Below, piece by piece: positions 1 through 5,249 of a DNA stretch of 5,249 nt. Under the pieces are notes generated by a model. The model did no database searches, had not been told where the DNA came from, and was given only the letters and a program-made list of their open reading frames with translations. A program made the position numbers and the translations under genes. Origin of the DNA: Pseudomonadota bacterium (GTDB lineage: Bacteria; Desulfobacterota; Desulfobacteria; Desulfobacterales; Desulfobacteraceae); the NCBI GenBank assembly GCA_018816605.1, contig JAHIVS010000114.1:1-5249 (forward strand), written 5' to 3'. Each line of letters opens with the position of its first letter. Position 1 is the stretch's first letter.

Positions 1-422
1 AAGCGGGCACTGCCGGAGACGACAATTCCCAGTTCGCGCCCCAGGTGTCCGTCGCCTGCGTCCCCCCGTTTCTGACCCGGCGCCAGTTCCAGGAAAAAAG
101 CGCTAAAAGAATGATTTCCCTTTACCTGGCTTTCTCCACAGAGTTTTTCATATTTAAAACCCTTCCGCCGATAGATTTTTCTTTCATTTTTCTTGATAAT
201 CTCCACTTTGGAATGGGTTTCATAATCCTTAAAAAATTTAGTGGGGGAAACCCCGTACACTTCCAATAATTGCAGCAAGGTGTCCAGGGAAGGGGAAATT
301 CTGTTCCTCTCGATCTGTGAGAGCAGGCTGGAACTGACACCGGCCTTGGATGCCACCTCCTTGATGGTTAAATGTCTTGAATTTCTTATGGCCCGCAACA
401 AGGCGCCCAATTTTGTTTTCAT
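1..422 (-). CDS. XRE-family transcription regulator with C-terminal cupin domain (3' end outside window)
   Basis: The frame is open from an ATG at 422 down to the left edge, giving 140 complete codons with no stop, so the C-terminus is missing. Residues about 6-62 form a classic XRE helix-turn-helix: LGALLRAIRNSRHLTIKEVA, then a recognition helix around SSSLLSQIERN, then SPSLDTLLQLLEVYGVSP. A basic linker follows (about 70-95). From about residue 105 the sequence fits the first strands of a small cupin barrel (FFLELAPGQKRG, then GHLGRELGIVVSG), where His126 and Glu130 sit at the usual H...E positions. Proteins of this kind are cytoplasmic DNA-binding regulators of roughly 180-200 residues whose cupin senses a small ligand; the ligand here is unknown. 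The start is chosen because the HTH begins a few residues later, as is normal, and because a strong promoter lies just upstream. The GGTGGGG at 425-431 is an unusually close ribosome site, only two bases from the ATG. It is divergent from the DUF342 gene and probably autoregulated. Confidence 0.9.
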   Translation of the reverse strand, partial: MKTKLGALLRAIRNSRHLTIKEVASKAGVSSSLLSQIERNRISPSLDTLLQLLEVYGVSPTKFFKDYETHSKVEIIKKNERKIYRRKGFKYEKLCGESQVKGNHSFSAFFLELAPGQKRGDAGDGHLGRELGIVVSGSAR

Positions 423-435
423 ATCCCCACCAAAC

Positions 436-470
436 TTAAGTATAGTTAACTATATTTTAATTATACTTAA
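436..470. promoter_or_regulatory. nested palindromic operator candidate over the XRE-cupin promoter
   Basis: Two dyads are nested here. An inner perfect 14-bp palindrome TATAGTTAACTATA occupies 441-454. An outer inverted repeat has TTAAGTATA at 436-444 and TATACTTAA at 462-470, separated by 17 bp. The right outer arm overlaps the -10 hexamer (460-465), and the inner palindrome covers the predicted start site. XRE-cupin regulators commonly bind short A/T-rich dyads in their own promoters, so an autorepression operator is inferred. A/T-rich sequence raises the chance of accidental palindromes, but the exact placement supports function. Confidence 0.55.
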
Positions 471-487
471 ATTAATGGGGTTGTCAA
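460..487 (-). promoter_or_regulatory. sigma70-type promoter of the XRE-cupin gene
   Basis: On the minus strand a perfect TTGACA (482-487) is followed after 16 bp by a perfect TATAAT (460-465). This predicts a transcript starting near 453, with a leader of about 30 bases before the ATG at 422. Both hexamers match consensus exactly, so the promoter should be strong unless repressed. This is consistent with the operator-like dyads that overlap its -10 and start site. Confidence 0.75.
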
Positions 488-510
488 TCCCTTTCTCTGC
501 CCAAGGGAAT

Positions 511-545
511 GAAAGGTCAAGGATTCATTTTCCCCTTGACCTTTC
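511..545. repeat. perfect 12-bp inverted repeat upstream of the DUF342 gene
   Basis: GAAAGGTCAAGG (511-522) and its exact reverse complement CCTTGACCTTTC (534-545) flank an 11-base spacer. No T-run follows on either strand, so it is not an intrinsic terminator. Its right arm contains TTGACC, which is well placed as the -35 of a promoter for the DUF342 gene. That favours an operator. A leader hairpin is the alternative if transcription starts further upstream. Confidence 0.6.
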
Positions 546-564
546 CCGGAACCGATACTAAAGT
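536..564 (+). promoter_or_regulatory. possible promoter of the DUF342 gene
   Basis: TTGACC (536-541, five of six matches to the -35) is followed after 17 bp by TAAAGT (559-564, four of six matches to the -10). Transcription would begin near 571, giving a very short leader that includes the GGAGG ribosome site at 572-576. The -35 lies inside the right arm of the inverted repeat at 511-545. The -10 is weak, so activation or another promoter is possible. Confidence 0.4.
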
Positions 565-586
565 TTTGTCCGGAGGAAATGCCACA

Positions 587-2647
587 ATGACCATGGAAGA
601 AAAAACGCGCACCCTTGGGCAACCGACACCCATTGAGTGTCAAAACTCGCTGGTAACAAAAATTGCCCTGTTCCTCAATTATTTAAACAAAGAAAATTAT
701 CAGCGACTGGCCAGGGATATGAACAACACCAGGATCACCTCGGAAGGGGAAGTCCTGAAGCTGATGATGGCCAAGCGGTATGTCCACCCCCAGGACATCA
801 GCGGACTTAAAAAAACCTGTCTCAGCTTTGCCAGGGCCCAGGAAGACACGCGGTTCGGCTCTTTGTGCATTCAATTTGACTTTTTAACCCAATCCAACCT
901 GAACCTGGCCCTGGAAGAACAAAAAGTCCTTGCTGCATCGGGCAACAATCTTTTCCTGGGCGACTTGCTGGTGGATGCCGGCATGATATCGGAACGCCAG
1001 CGGAAACTGATCCTCCAGAAACAAAAAAATGACAATGGCTTCAGGAAAACCGGCACTCCCCCCCCGTCCCCATCCACCCTGATGGGCCAGTCGGGTGTCA
1101 AGGAAATCCGGGAAATGGCCATCACCATCCGTATTTCCGGTGATGCCTTATCGGCCCACATGATAAAAACCGATAAATTTAAAAAACCCTTCTCCCTGGA
1201 GAACCTGACAAATTTGATAGAGAAAAATGGCATCATTTACGGAGTTGCACCGGTTGAGCGCCTCCAGGAGTTTTTGGACAATGATGCCTACACACAAAAA
1301 TTTTTTGAATTGGCAAGGGGACTTGACCCACTAGACGGAACCGATGCCCAAATTTTTTATATGTTTGAGCAGGAGCATCTCAAAGCGGGAATGATTTCCA
1401 GGGACGGGTCCATTGATTTCAAAAGCCGGGGCGATATCCCCTTTGCAATGGCCGGTGAAATCCTTGCCGAGAAAATCCCCTCAAAAGACGGGAAGAGCGG
1501 GGTCAATGTATTTGGGGACGTGGTGCCCCCGGCCAAGCCCCTAGAGGTGAAACTCAACTGCGGAAACGGCGTAAAGCTTTCCCCGGACAAGCTGCAAGCC
1601 ATTGCCCAGGTAAGCGGGTACCCGAAACTGACCCAGACGGGCGAAGTGATTCTCAATGATGCCTATATCATCAAGGGAAACGTGGATTATACCACCGGCC
1701 ACATCAAGTTTGACAAAAACATTTTTATTACAGGGACCATTAAAGATGGTTTCAAGGTGGAGGGCATTGATGTGGTTGCCCGCTCCGTTGATGGCGGTAT
1801 CATTCGGGCAAAGGGAAATGTCTGTGTTGAAAACGGGGTCACCGATGCCTCTATCATCGCAAAAGGGAGTATATCCGCCGGTTTTATTCATCGCTCCACA
1901 ATTTCCTGCATGGGCGACGTTGATGTGCGCAAAGAGGTGGTTGAGACCGAGATGGTCATGGAAGGCACCTTTAAAATGCTAAAGGGGAAAATGTATGCAT
2001 CCACCTTGTCTGCCAGGGGAGGGGCAAAAATATGGCAGGTGGGGTCGGAAAAAAGCAGCCCCTCTGTGATTGCCGTTGGGACCTCCTCCTATCTTAAAAA
2101 TGAATTAAAATCATTAAATCAATTCATAGAAAAAAACCAGGCCTATTTTGAAACCAAAACCTTTGAAAAAAACAAAACAGACCAGGAAATGACAGAAGCA
2201 AACAGACAACTGGAGCTGCTCAAACAATCAAGGAAAGATCTCCTTGCTCAATCCACCCAGGGTGCAAAGACCTTGCAAGAATCACCGGAAAAAGAAGACC
2301 TTGCAACCCGTCTGGACTCTATCGGCCAGGAAATAACATCAATCTATGCCCTAAGGGCTCTCCTTGAACAAAAAAAGGAAATGTTTGAAAGAGAGGCTGC
2401 CTATTTTTCCAACGCCGTAAAACAGGGGGTTGCGGAAAAATTCAATCTAAAAAGGCATAACCAGGCCAATCCTCCCAAGCCCATTCTGGATGTCAGCGGC
2501 AAACTCCTCAGCGGAACCCGCATCAACGGCCGCTATGCCAAAACCGTTGTTAAAAACGAAATTGCACGGGTCAGAATAATGGAAATGTCGTGTTCCAGCG
2601 GGGATGGATCAAAAAGAGACTGGGAGATGATTACCACAAGGCTCTAA
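587..2647 (+). CDS. DUF342/FapA-family protein with N-terminal GspE/PilB-like domain
   Basis: A 686-residue protein is predicted from the ATG at 587, which follows GGAGG (572-576) by 10 bases. An upstream in-frame ATG at 509 has no ribosome site and would run through the inverted repeat and -35, so it is rejected. Residues about 88-148 (GSLCIQFDFLTQSNLNLALEEQ, then LGDLLVDAGMISERQRKLIL) resemble the N-terminal domain of type II secretion/type IV pilus ATPases. A Pro/Ser linker lies near 158-165. The FapA N-terminal module starts near 177 (AITIRISGDA). From about 265 come AGMISRDGSIDF and SKDGKSGVNVFGD, typical of DUF342. Residues about 362-500 are turn-rich repeats (IKGNVDYTTGHIKF, GGIIRAKGNVCVENGV) that predict a right-handed beta-helix. 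Residues about 501-618 are coiled coil, and a terminal SGKLLSGTRINGRYAKTVV matches the usual C-terminal cap. No signal peptide or membrane segment is visible, so it is probably cytoplasmic. The founding member, FapA of Vibrio, acts in polar flagellum assembly; the function here is not established, and no flagellar or pilus gene is adjacent. Confidence 0.85.
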   Translation: MTMEEKTRTLGQPTPIECQNSLVTKIALFLNYLNKENYQRLARDMNNTRITSEGEVLKLMMAKRYVHPQDISGLKKTCLSFARAQEDTRFGSLCIQFDFLTQSNLNLALEEQKVLAASGNNLFLGDLLVDAGMISERQRKLILQKQKNDNGFRKTGTPPPSPSTLMGQSGVKEIREMAITIRISGDALSAHMIKTDKFKKPFSLENLTNLIEKNGIIYGVAPVERLQEFLDNDAYTQKFFELARGLDPLDGTDAQIFYMFEQEHLKAGMISRDGSIDFKSRGDIPFAMAGEILAEKIPSKDGKSGVNVFGDVVPPAKPLEVKLNCGNGVKLSPDKLQAIAQVSGYPKLTQTGEVILNDAYIIKGNVDYTTGHIKFDKNIFITGTIKDGFKVEGIDVVARSVDGGIIRAKGNVCVENGVTDASIIAKGSISAGFIHRSTISCMGDVDVRKEVVETEMVMEGTFKMLKGKMYASTLSARGGAKIWQVGSEKSSPSVIAVGTSSYLKNELKSLNQFIEKNQAYFETKTFEKNKTDQEMTEANRQLELLKQSRKDLLAQSTQGAKTLQESPEKEDLATRLDSIGQEITSIYALRALLEQKKEMFEREAAYFSNAVKQGVAEKFNLKRHNQANPPKPILDVSGKLLSGTRINGRYAKTVVKNEIARVRIMEMSCSSGDGSKRDWEMITTRL

Positions 2648-3282
2648 CCTTGCGCCCGGATAGCAAACCATAATTTCCCCTGGTCCTGATATTCTGAAAG
2701 AACGCATTCAAGTAAGGGAAAATGGTCGTTTTCCACCTCAATCTCATGGCGAACCGCTTGTGCATACTCGGTGTGGTGTATCACCGCCTGAAACCGGCGT
2801 ATCTGATTTAAAAATGTGTCGTTCTGACCATAGGATATTTTAACACAGATTCTCACGGTTTTTATCAATTTGACCAGGGGATTGAGGTCAAGGGCCATGG
2901 CCACGGATTCTGAATAGGCCTGGATCAGTCCGCGTATCCCCAGCTTCACCCCCCCATATTGTCGGGTCACCACTGCCGCAATCTGGGTCATATCACGGCT
3001 TGACAATGTATTGAGCATGGGTTTACCGGCAGTCCCCCCGGGCTCTCCTGCATCGGAACAATGACGGGTTTCCCCCTGCTCGCCCACGATATAGGCCCAG
3101 CAATTATGGGTAGCGCGTTTATTCTCCTTTGAGATTTTTGTAATAAACGCCCTGGCCTCCTCGATTGAAGACACAAAGGCAAGGGAACAGGTGAATACAG
3201 ACCGCTTGATTTTAATCTGGGCTTTGCGGACCGGATCCGTTACAGCCTTGCCCACTGAATAATAATATTTTTTCCCGCTCAT
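2644..3282 (-). CDS. yigZ: YigZ/IMPACT (UPF0029) family protein
   Basis: A 212-residue protein is predicted from the ATG at 3282, preceded by AGGG (3289-3292) at six bases. An in-frame ATG at 3342 would add 20 residues but lacks a ribosome site and lies almost on the predicted transcript start. The shorter form also matches the usual length of about 200 residues and the family N-terminus (YYSVGKAV). Residues about 17-125 form the UPF0029 domain with its signatures ATHNCWAY (57-64), SDAGEPGGTAGKP (76-88) and VVTRQYGGVKLGIRGL (104-119). Residues about 135-198 fit the DUF1949 ferredoxin-like C-terminal domain. The family is homologous to eukaryotic IMPACT, a regulator of the Gcn2 kinase. The bacterial role is unsettled; a cytoplasmic, translation- or nucleic-acid-related role is usually assumed. 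The gene is monocistronic, converges on the DUF342 gene and shares bases of its stop codon. Confidence 0.93.
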   Translation of the reverse strand: MSGKKYYYSVGKAVTDPVRKAQIKIKRSVFTCSLAFVSSIEEARAFITKISKENKRATHNCWAYIVGEQGETRHCSDAGEPGGTAGKPMLNTLSSRDMTQIAAVVTRQYGGVKLGIRGLIQAYSESVAMALDLNPLVKLIKTVRICVKISYGQNDTFLNQIRRFQAVIHHTEYAQAVRHEIEVENDHFPLLECVLSEYQDQGKLWFAIRAQG

Positions 3283-3350
3283 GTCATACCCTGCATCGGC
3301 CTCGCCTCTGGCCTGAAACATCAAAATACCGCGCCCATTCATCTTTGGAT

Positions 3351-3356
3351 ATCATA
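3351..3356 (-). promoter_or_regulatory. possible -10 element of the yigZ-like gene
   Basis: The minus strand reads TATGAT, five of six matches to the -10 consensus. No convincing -35 lies 16-18 bp upstream. A transcript from it would start near 3344, which gives a leader of about 60 bases to the ATG at 3282 and leaves almost none for the ATG at 3342. This supports the internal start. Confidence 0.3.
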
Positions 3357-3381
3357 CAAAACCCCGGCCAATTAAACCAGG

Positions 3382-3470
3382 AGATTCATTTTTTTTAGGT
3401 CATGTTCTTAACCTTGGGGATAGATCGCCGGCCGAAGGGTGCTGTCTTGACATTAACGGCAAATGAATCT
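3382..3470. repeat. widely spaced 10-bp inverted repeat between yigZ-like and GntR genes
   Basis: AGATTCATTT (3382-3391) and its reverse complement AAATGAATCT (3461-3470) are 69 bp apart. The right arm fills most of the spacer of the predicted GntR promoter. It could be a pair of regulator half-sites, but at this spacing and length chance is a fair alternative. Confidence 0.3.
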
Positions 3471-3475
3471 ACCAT
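3447..3475 (+). promoter_or_regulatory. predicted promoter of the GntR-family gene
   Basis: A perfect TTGACA (3447-3452) is followed after 17 bp by TACCAT (3470-3475, four of six matches). The transcript would start near 3482, giving a leader of about 30 bases before the ATG at 3512. Confidence 0.5.
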
Positions 3476-3511
3476 GGATACAAATTAAATTTACCCACAC
3501 AGGAAATACCC

Positions 3512-4141
3512 ATGGGAAAACAAACAGATCCCGGCCAGATTTATGCAGCCTTGCGGAAAAAAATTATCCACCTGGAACTGGCCCCTGAAAGCGTTTTAAA
3601 TTTGAGTGCCCTGGCCAATGAATTTAACGTGAGCCGGACGCCCATTAAAGAAGTATTGATTTCCCTTGAATCCGAAGAATGGATCAAACGCCATGGTTCC
3701 CATTTCATCGTTACCCCCTTAAGCCTTGAAAGAATCCGGGAAATAACAGAGATCCGAATGGTCATGGAGGTCCAGGCCAATATCTGGGCAATGGAGCGGG
3801 TAACCCCGGAGGAGATGGAGACACTCGGAGCAATCCGGGAAAAAATCAATACCTTTACCGAATCCAGCAGTAACCAGAGCATTGTGGATTTTGATTTTAC
3901 CATCCACCACTTTATCTTCCGGGTTGCCAAAAACATCCACCTGGCCAAAATTCTGGAACGTATCCTGAGTCACTATCTGCGGTTCTGGCTTTCCATCCCC
4001 CGGCAGATTGATCACAAGGTTTTCTTCACAGAACCCCTTGAGCTGATTGAGGCCATTTGCAAAAAAAACGAACCCCAGATCCGGGAGTGCACCGCCCGCC
4101 ACATTCGAAACTCGGTTGCCCAGATCATGGGAACCCGGTAA
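3512..4141 (+). CDS. GntR-family transcription regulator, FadR/FCD subfamily
   Basis: A 209-residue protein starts at the ATG at 3512, seven bases after AGGA (3501-3504). Residues about 8-68 form the winged helix: QIYAALRKKIIHLELAPES, then LSALANEFNVSRTPIKEVL (recognition helix about 41-52), then a wing at HGSHFIVTPL. Lys46 sits where most relatives have Arg (SRTPxR). Residues about 72-205 form the all-helical FCD ligand domain. Asp128 and His132 match the D..(F)H metal-ligand motif in helix DFTIHHF, and His197 (ARHI) matches the last ligand. The third histidine, normally two helices later before the LxAI motif, appears to be Pro175 (EPLELIEAI), so metal binding may be altered; His168 could compensate. 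Such proteins are ligand-controlled dimers that usually repress organic-acid, amino-acid or sugar genes; the effector is unknown. The aminotransferase gene downstream, with a half-site-rich promoter, is its most likely target. Confidence 0.92.
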   Translation: MGKQTDPGQIYAALRKKIIHLELAPESVLNLSALANEFNVSRTPIKEVLISLESEEWIKRHGSHFIVTPLSLERIREITEIRMVMEVQANIWAMERVTPEEMETLGAIREKINTFTESSSNQSIVDFDFTIHHFIFRVAKNIHLAKILERILSHYLRFWLSIPRQIDHKVFFTEPLELIEAICKKNEPQIRECTARHIRNSVAQIMGTR

Positions 4142-4313
4142 AAAAAAGGGTTAACGGCCGGCCACCCGATTCACACCTCCCCTTGCCCACCAAAGTTTTG
4201 CCATCCAGATTTGCGTCCCCATCACTCTGGCCGTTACCGATCTTAATTCTCCTGACCGGTCTGTCAACTTTTCCAGGTTAGCCACGCCGGCTCTGGAAAT
4301 TTTATAGCATGCC
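4142..4313. other. non-coding spacer after the GntR gene
   Basis: No supported gene is seen here. The plus strand is markedly C-rich and G-poor from about 4160 to 4220. An 8-bp inverted repeat, TAACGGCC (4152-4159) and GGCCGTTA (4229-4236), frames this stretch. An 8-bp palindrome GACCGGTC lies at 4254-4261. The plus-strand frame 4155-4307 is open for 50 codons but has no ATG, GTG or TTG start. The minus-strand frame from an ATG at 4387 has no ribosome site and overlaps the promoter downstream. It may be decayed sequence, a dispersed intergenic repeat or an unrecognised RNA. Confidence 0.5.
4270..4303 (+). terminator. weak intrinsic-terminator-like hairpin after the GntR gene
   Basis: TTTCCAG (4270-4276) pairs with CTGGAAA (4293-4299). 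Inside, AGCC (4280-4283) pairs with GGCT (4289-4292) around a five-base loop, with a three-base bulge GTT on the left side. Only four T residues (4300-4303) follow. It lies 128 bp after the GntR stop and just before the next promoter, so it could end GntR transcription. The short U-tract makes it weak. Confidence 0.4.
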
Positions 4314-4342
4314 TTGACATGTATGTGCATTACATTTAAAAT
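4314..4342 (+). promoter_or_regulatory. promoter of the class V aminotransferase gene
   Basis: A perfect TTGACA (4314-4319) is followed after 17 bp by TAAAAT (4337-4342, five of six matches). The predicted start near 4349 gives a leader of about 55 bases. The promoter is flanked and overlapped by CATACAT half-sites, so it is probably controlled by a dedicated regulator. Confidence 0.7.
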
Positions 4343-4384
4343 ACATACATAATAAATACCACTTGGATTTAGTTCATACATAAT
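4319..4384. promoter_or_regulatory. operator candidate with three CATACAT half-sites
   Basis: ATGTATGT (4319-4326) and ACATACAT (4343-4350) form a perfect inverted repeat with a 16-bp spacer that contains the -10. A 10-bp word CATACATAAT occurs at 4344-4353 and again at 4375-4384, 31 bp apart, close to three helical turns. The same heptamer thus occurs three times, once inverted over the start of the spacer, once at the transcription start and once in the leader. Occupation should block RNA polymerase. The GntR protein upstream is the simplest candidate binder, but this is inference. Confidence 0.55.
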
Positions 4385-4403
4385 CACAAATTGGAGCCCA
4401 CGG

Positions 4404-5249
4404 ATGGAAGATCTTATTTATCTGGACAATGGGGCCACCTCATTTCCAAAACCCGAACCAGTGTACACCTTCATGGACAAATTTTACCGGAATCACGGCG
4501 TCAGCCCGGGCCGTTCCGGATATGATCTTTCCATTGCGGCAGGCAATCTTGTTGAAACTACCCGGAAAACCATGGCGGCCTATTTTAACGGCAAAGACCC
4601 CAGGCGGCTTATTTTTTCTGCCAACTCCACCGATGCCCTCAACCTGGCCATCAACGGCCTGGTCTTTCCCGGCGACCATGTGATCACCACCTGCCTTGAA
4701 CACAATGCGGTTCTGCGCCCCCTGCATCACATGTCCAGCTACCAAGGGGTTGAGGTTGACCATCTTCCCTTTGATAAAAATGGCTTTGTGAATCCAGATG
4801 CGTTTGTGTCAAAATTTAAGTCCAATACCCGCCTGGTGGTGGTCAACCACGGCTCCAATGTCATTGGAACCGTCCAGCCCATAAAAGAAATCGGCAAGCG
4901 CTGCCGGGAAAGGGGCGTGACCTTTCTGGTGGATGCCTCCCAGACAGCCGGGAAACTTGCCCTTGATATTGAAGAAATGAATATTGATGTCATTGCCTTT
5001 ACCGGACACAAGTCCCTTATGGGCCCCACAGGTATCGGCGGACTTTATGTCAAAGAAGGGGTGACCATCCAGCATACCAGGGCCGGCGGAACCGGTGTCA
5101 AGTCTGCCCAGCGCCACCACCTTGAGGAATATCCCCATAGACTTGAATACGGGACCCTGAATCTGCTGGGAATTGCCGGGCTTTATGCCGGGATCAATTG
5201 GGTTCTGGGCCAGGGGATTGACAAAATCCATCACCATGAAATGGCCCTG
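4404..5249 (+). CDS. class V PLP-dependent aminotransferase, cysteine-desulfurase-like (3' end outside window)
   Basis: The frame is open from the ATG at 4404 to the right edge (282 codons), so roughly the last quarter is missing. GGAG (4393-4396) lies seven bases upstream. The fold-type I PLP enzyme signatures are clear: LDNGATSFPKP (7-17), HGVSPGRSGYDLS (31-43), FSANSTDALNLAI (71-83), EHNAVLRPL (99-107) with the ring-stacking His100, VNHGSNVIGT (147-156), VDASQTAGKL (176-185) with Asp177 and Gln180 near the cofactor, and FTGHKSLMGPTGIGGLYV (199-216) with the Schiff-base Lys203. The pattern SFPKP, SPGRSG and RLEYGTLN fits the EF2568-type subgroup of cysteine desulfurase-like enzymes better than IscS or SufS. 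Known members are predicted to release sulfur or selenium from cysteine or selenocysteine in the cytoplasm, and some sit with selD in selenium-dependent molybdenum hydroxylase loci. The active-site cysteine region lies beyond the window, so desulfurase activity cannot be confirmed. Confidence 0.88.
   Translation, partial: MEDLIYLDNGATSFPKPEPVYTFMDKFYRNHGVSPGRSGYDLSIAAGNLVETTRKTMAAYFNGKDPRRLIFSANSTDALNLAINGLVFPGDHVITTCLEHNAVLRPLHHMSSYQGVEVDHLPFDKNGFVNPDAFVSKFKSNTRLVVVNHGSNVIGTVQPIKEIGKRCRERGVTFLVDASQTAGKLALDIEEMNIDVIAFTGHKSLMGPTGIGGLYVKEGVTIQHTRAGGTGVKSAQRHHLEEYPHRLEYGTLNLLGIAGLYAGINWVLGQGIDKIHHHEMAL

Noticed and set aside
241..561. Plus-strand open frame of 106 codons over the XRE-cupin gene
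   Set aside because: It is antisense to a clear HTH-coding frame, has no ribosome site and runs through the divergent promoters.
509..586. Longer N-terminus of the DUF342 protein from the ATG at 509
   Set aside because: The added residues come from the inverted repeat and promoter region and have no ribosome site; the GGAGG at 572-576 fits the ATG at 587.
3283..3342. Longer N-terminus of the YigZ-like protein from the ATG at 3342
   Set aside because: There is no ribosome site and it falls on the predicted transcript start; the ATG at 3282 has AGGG at six bases and gives the usual family length.
4210..4219. Minus-strand GGGACGCAAA, a decamer found in the core of c-di-GMP-I (GEMM) riboswitches
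   Set aside because: The paired GGCAAACC arm before it and the GCC...GGCCTA and AGCGGGGTTACC parts after it are absent. The nearby GTTACCGAT is on the opposite strand, so no GEMM fold can be built.
4151..4387. Minus-strand open frame of 78 codons in the GntR-aminotransferase spacer
   Set aside because: It has no ribosome site, starts inside the promoter and operator region of the next gene, and has no recognised motif.
4809..5237. Minus-strand open frame of 142 codons inside the aminotransferase gene
   Set aside because: It is antisense to strongly conserved PLP-enzyme motifs, and its translation shows no family features.

Overview
The window holds five protein genes and shows no RNA gene, insertion sequence or CRISPR array. 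Two genes are cut by the window edges. Base composition is moderate. The protein types (a long FapA/DUF342 protein with a type II secretion/type IV pilus ATPase-like N-terminus, an XRE-cupin regulator, a GntR/FCD regulator and an EF2568-type class V aminotransferase) fit a Gram-negative sulfate-reducer-like bacterium of the Desulfobacterota, perhaps Desulfobacteraceae. This placement is inferred from protein style, not from a marker gene.

Left part (1-586): the 5' portion of an XRE-cupin transcription factor runs off the left edge on the minus strand. It is divergent from the DUF342 gene. The 164-bp region between them is rich in control sequence. It has a near-consensus sigma70 promoter for the regulator with A/T-rich dyads over its -10 and start site. 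It also has a perfect 12-bp-arm inverted repeat (511-545) whose right arm overlaps a plausible -35 of the DUF342 gene.

Middle (587-3282): the DUF342 gene and a YigZ/IMPACT-family gene converge, and their stop codons overlap within four bases (CTAA), so no terminator fits between them. The 229 bp between the yigZ-like gene and the next gene hold divergent promoter candidates.

Right part (3512-5249): a GntR/FCD regulator is followed, after 262 bp, by a class V aminotransferase (cysteine-desulfurase-like) that runs off the right edge. The intervening region has a weak terminator-like hairpin, then a near-consensus promoter. That promoter carries three copies of a CATACAT half-site, one inverted and two direct, which makes the aminotransferase gene a likely target of a specific repressor or activator, most simply the GntR protein next door.

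No clearly new multi-gene system is visible. The most useful leads are three regulator/operator arrangements and the architecture of the DUF342 protein.
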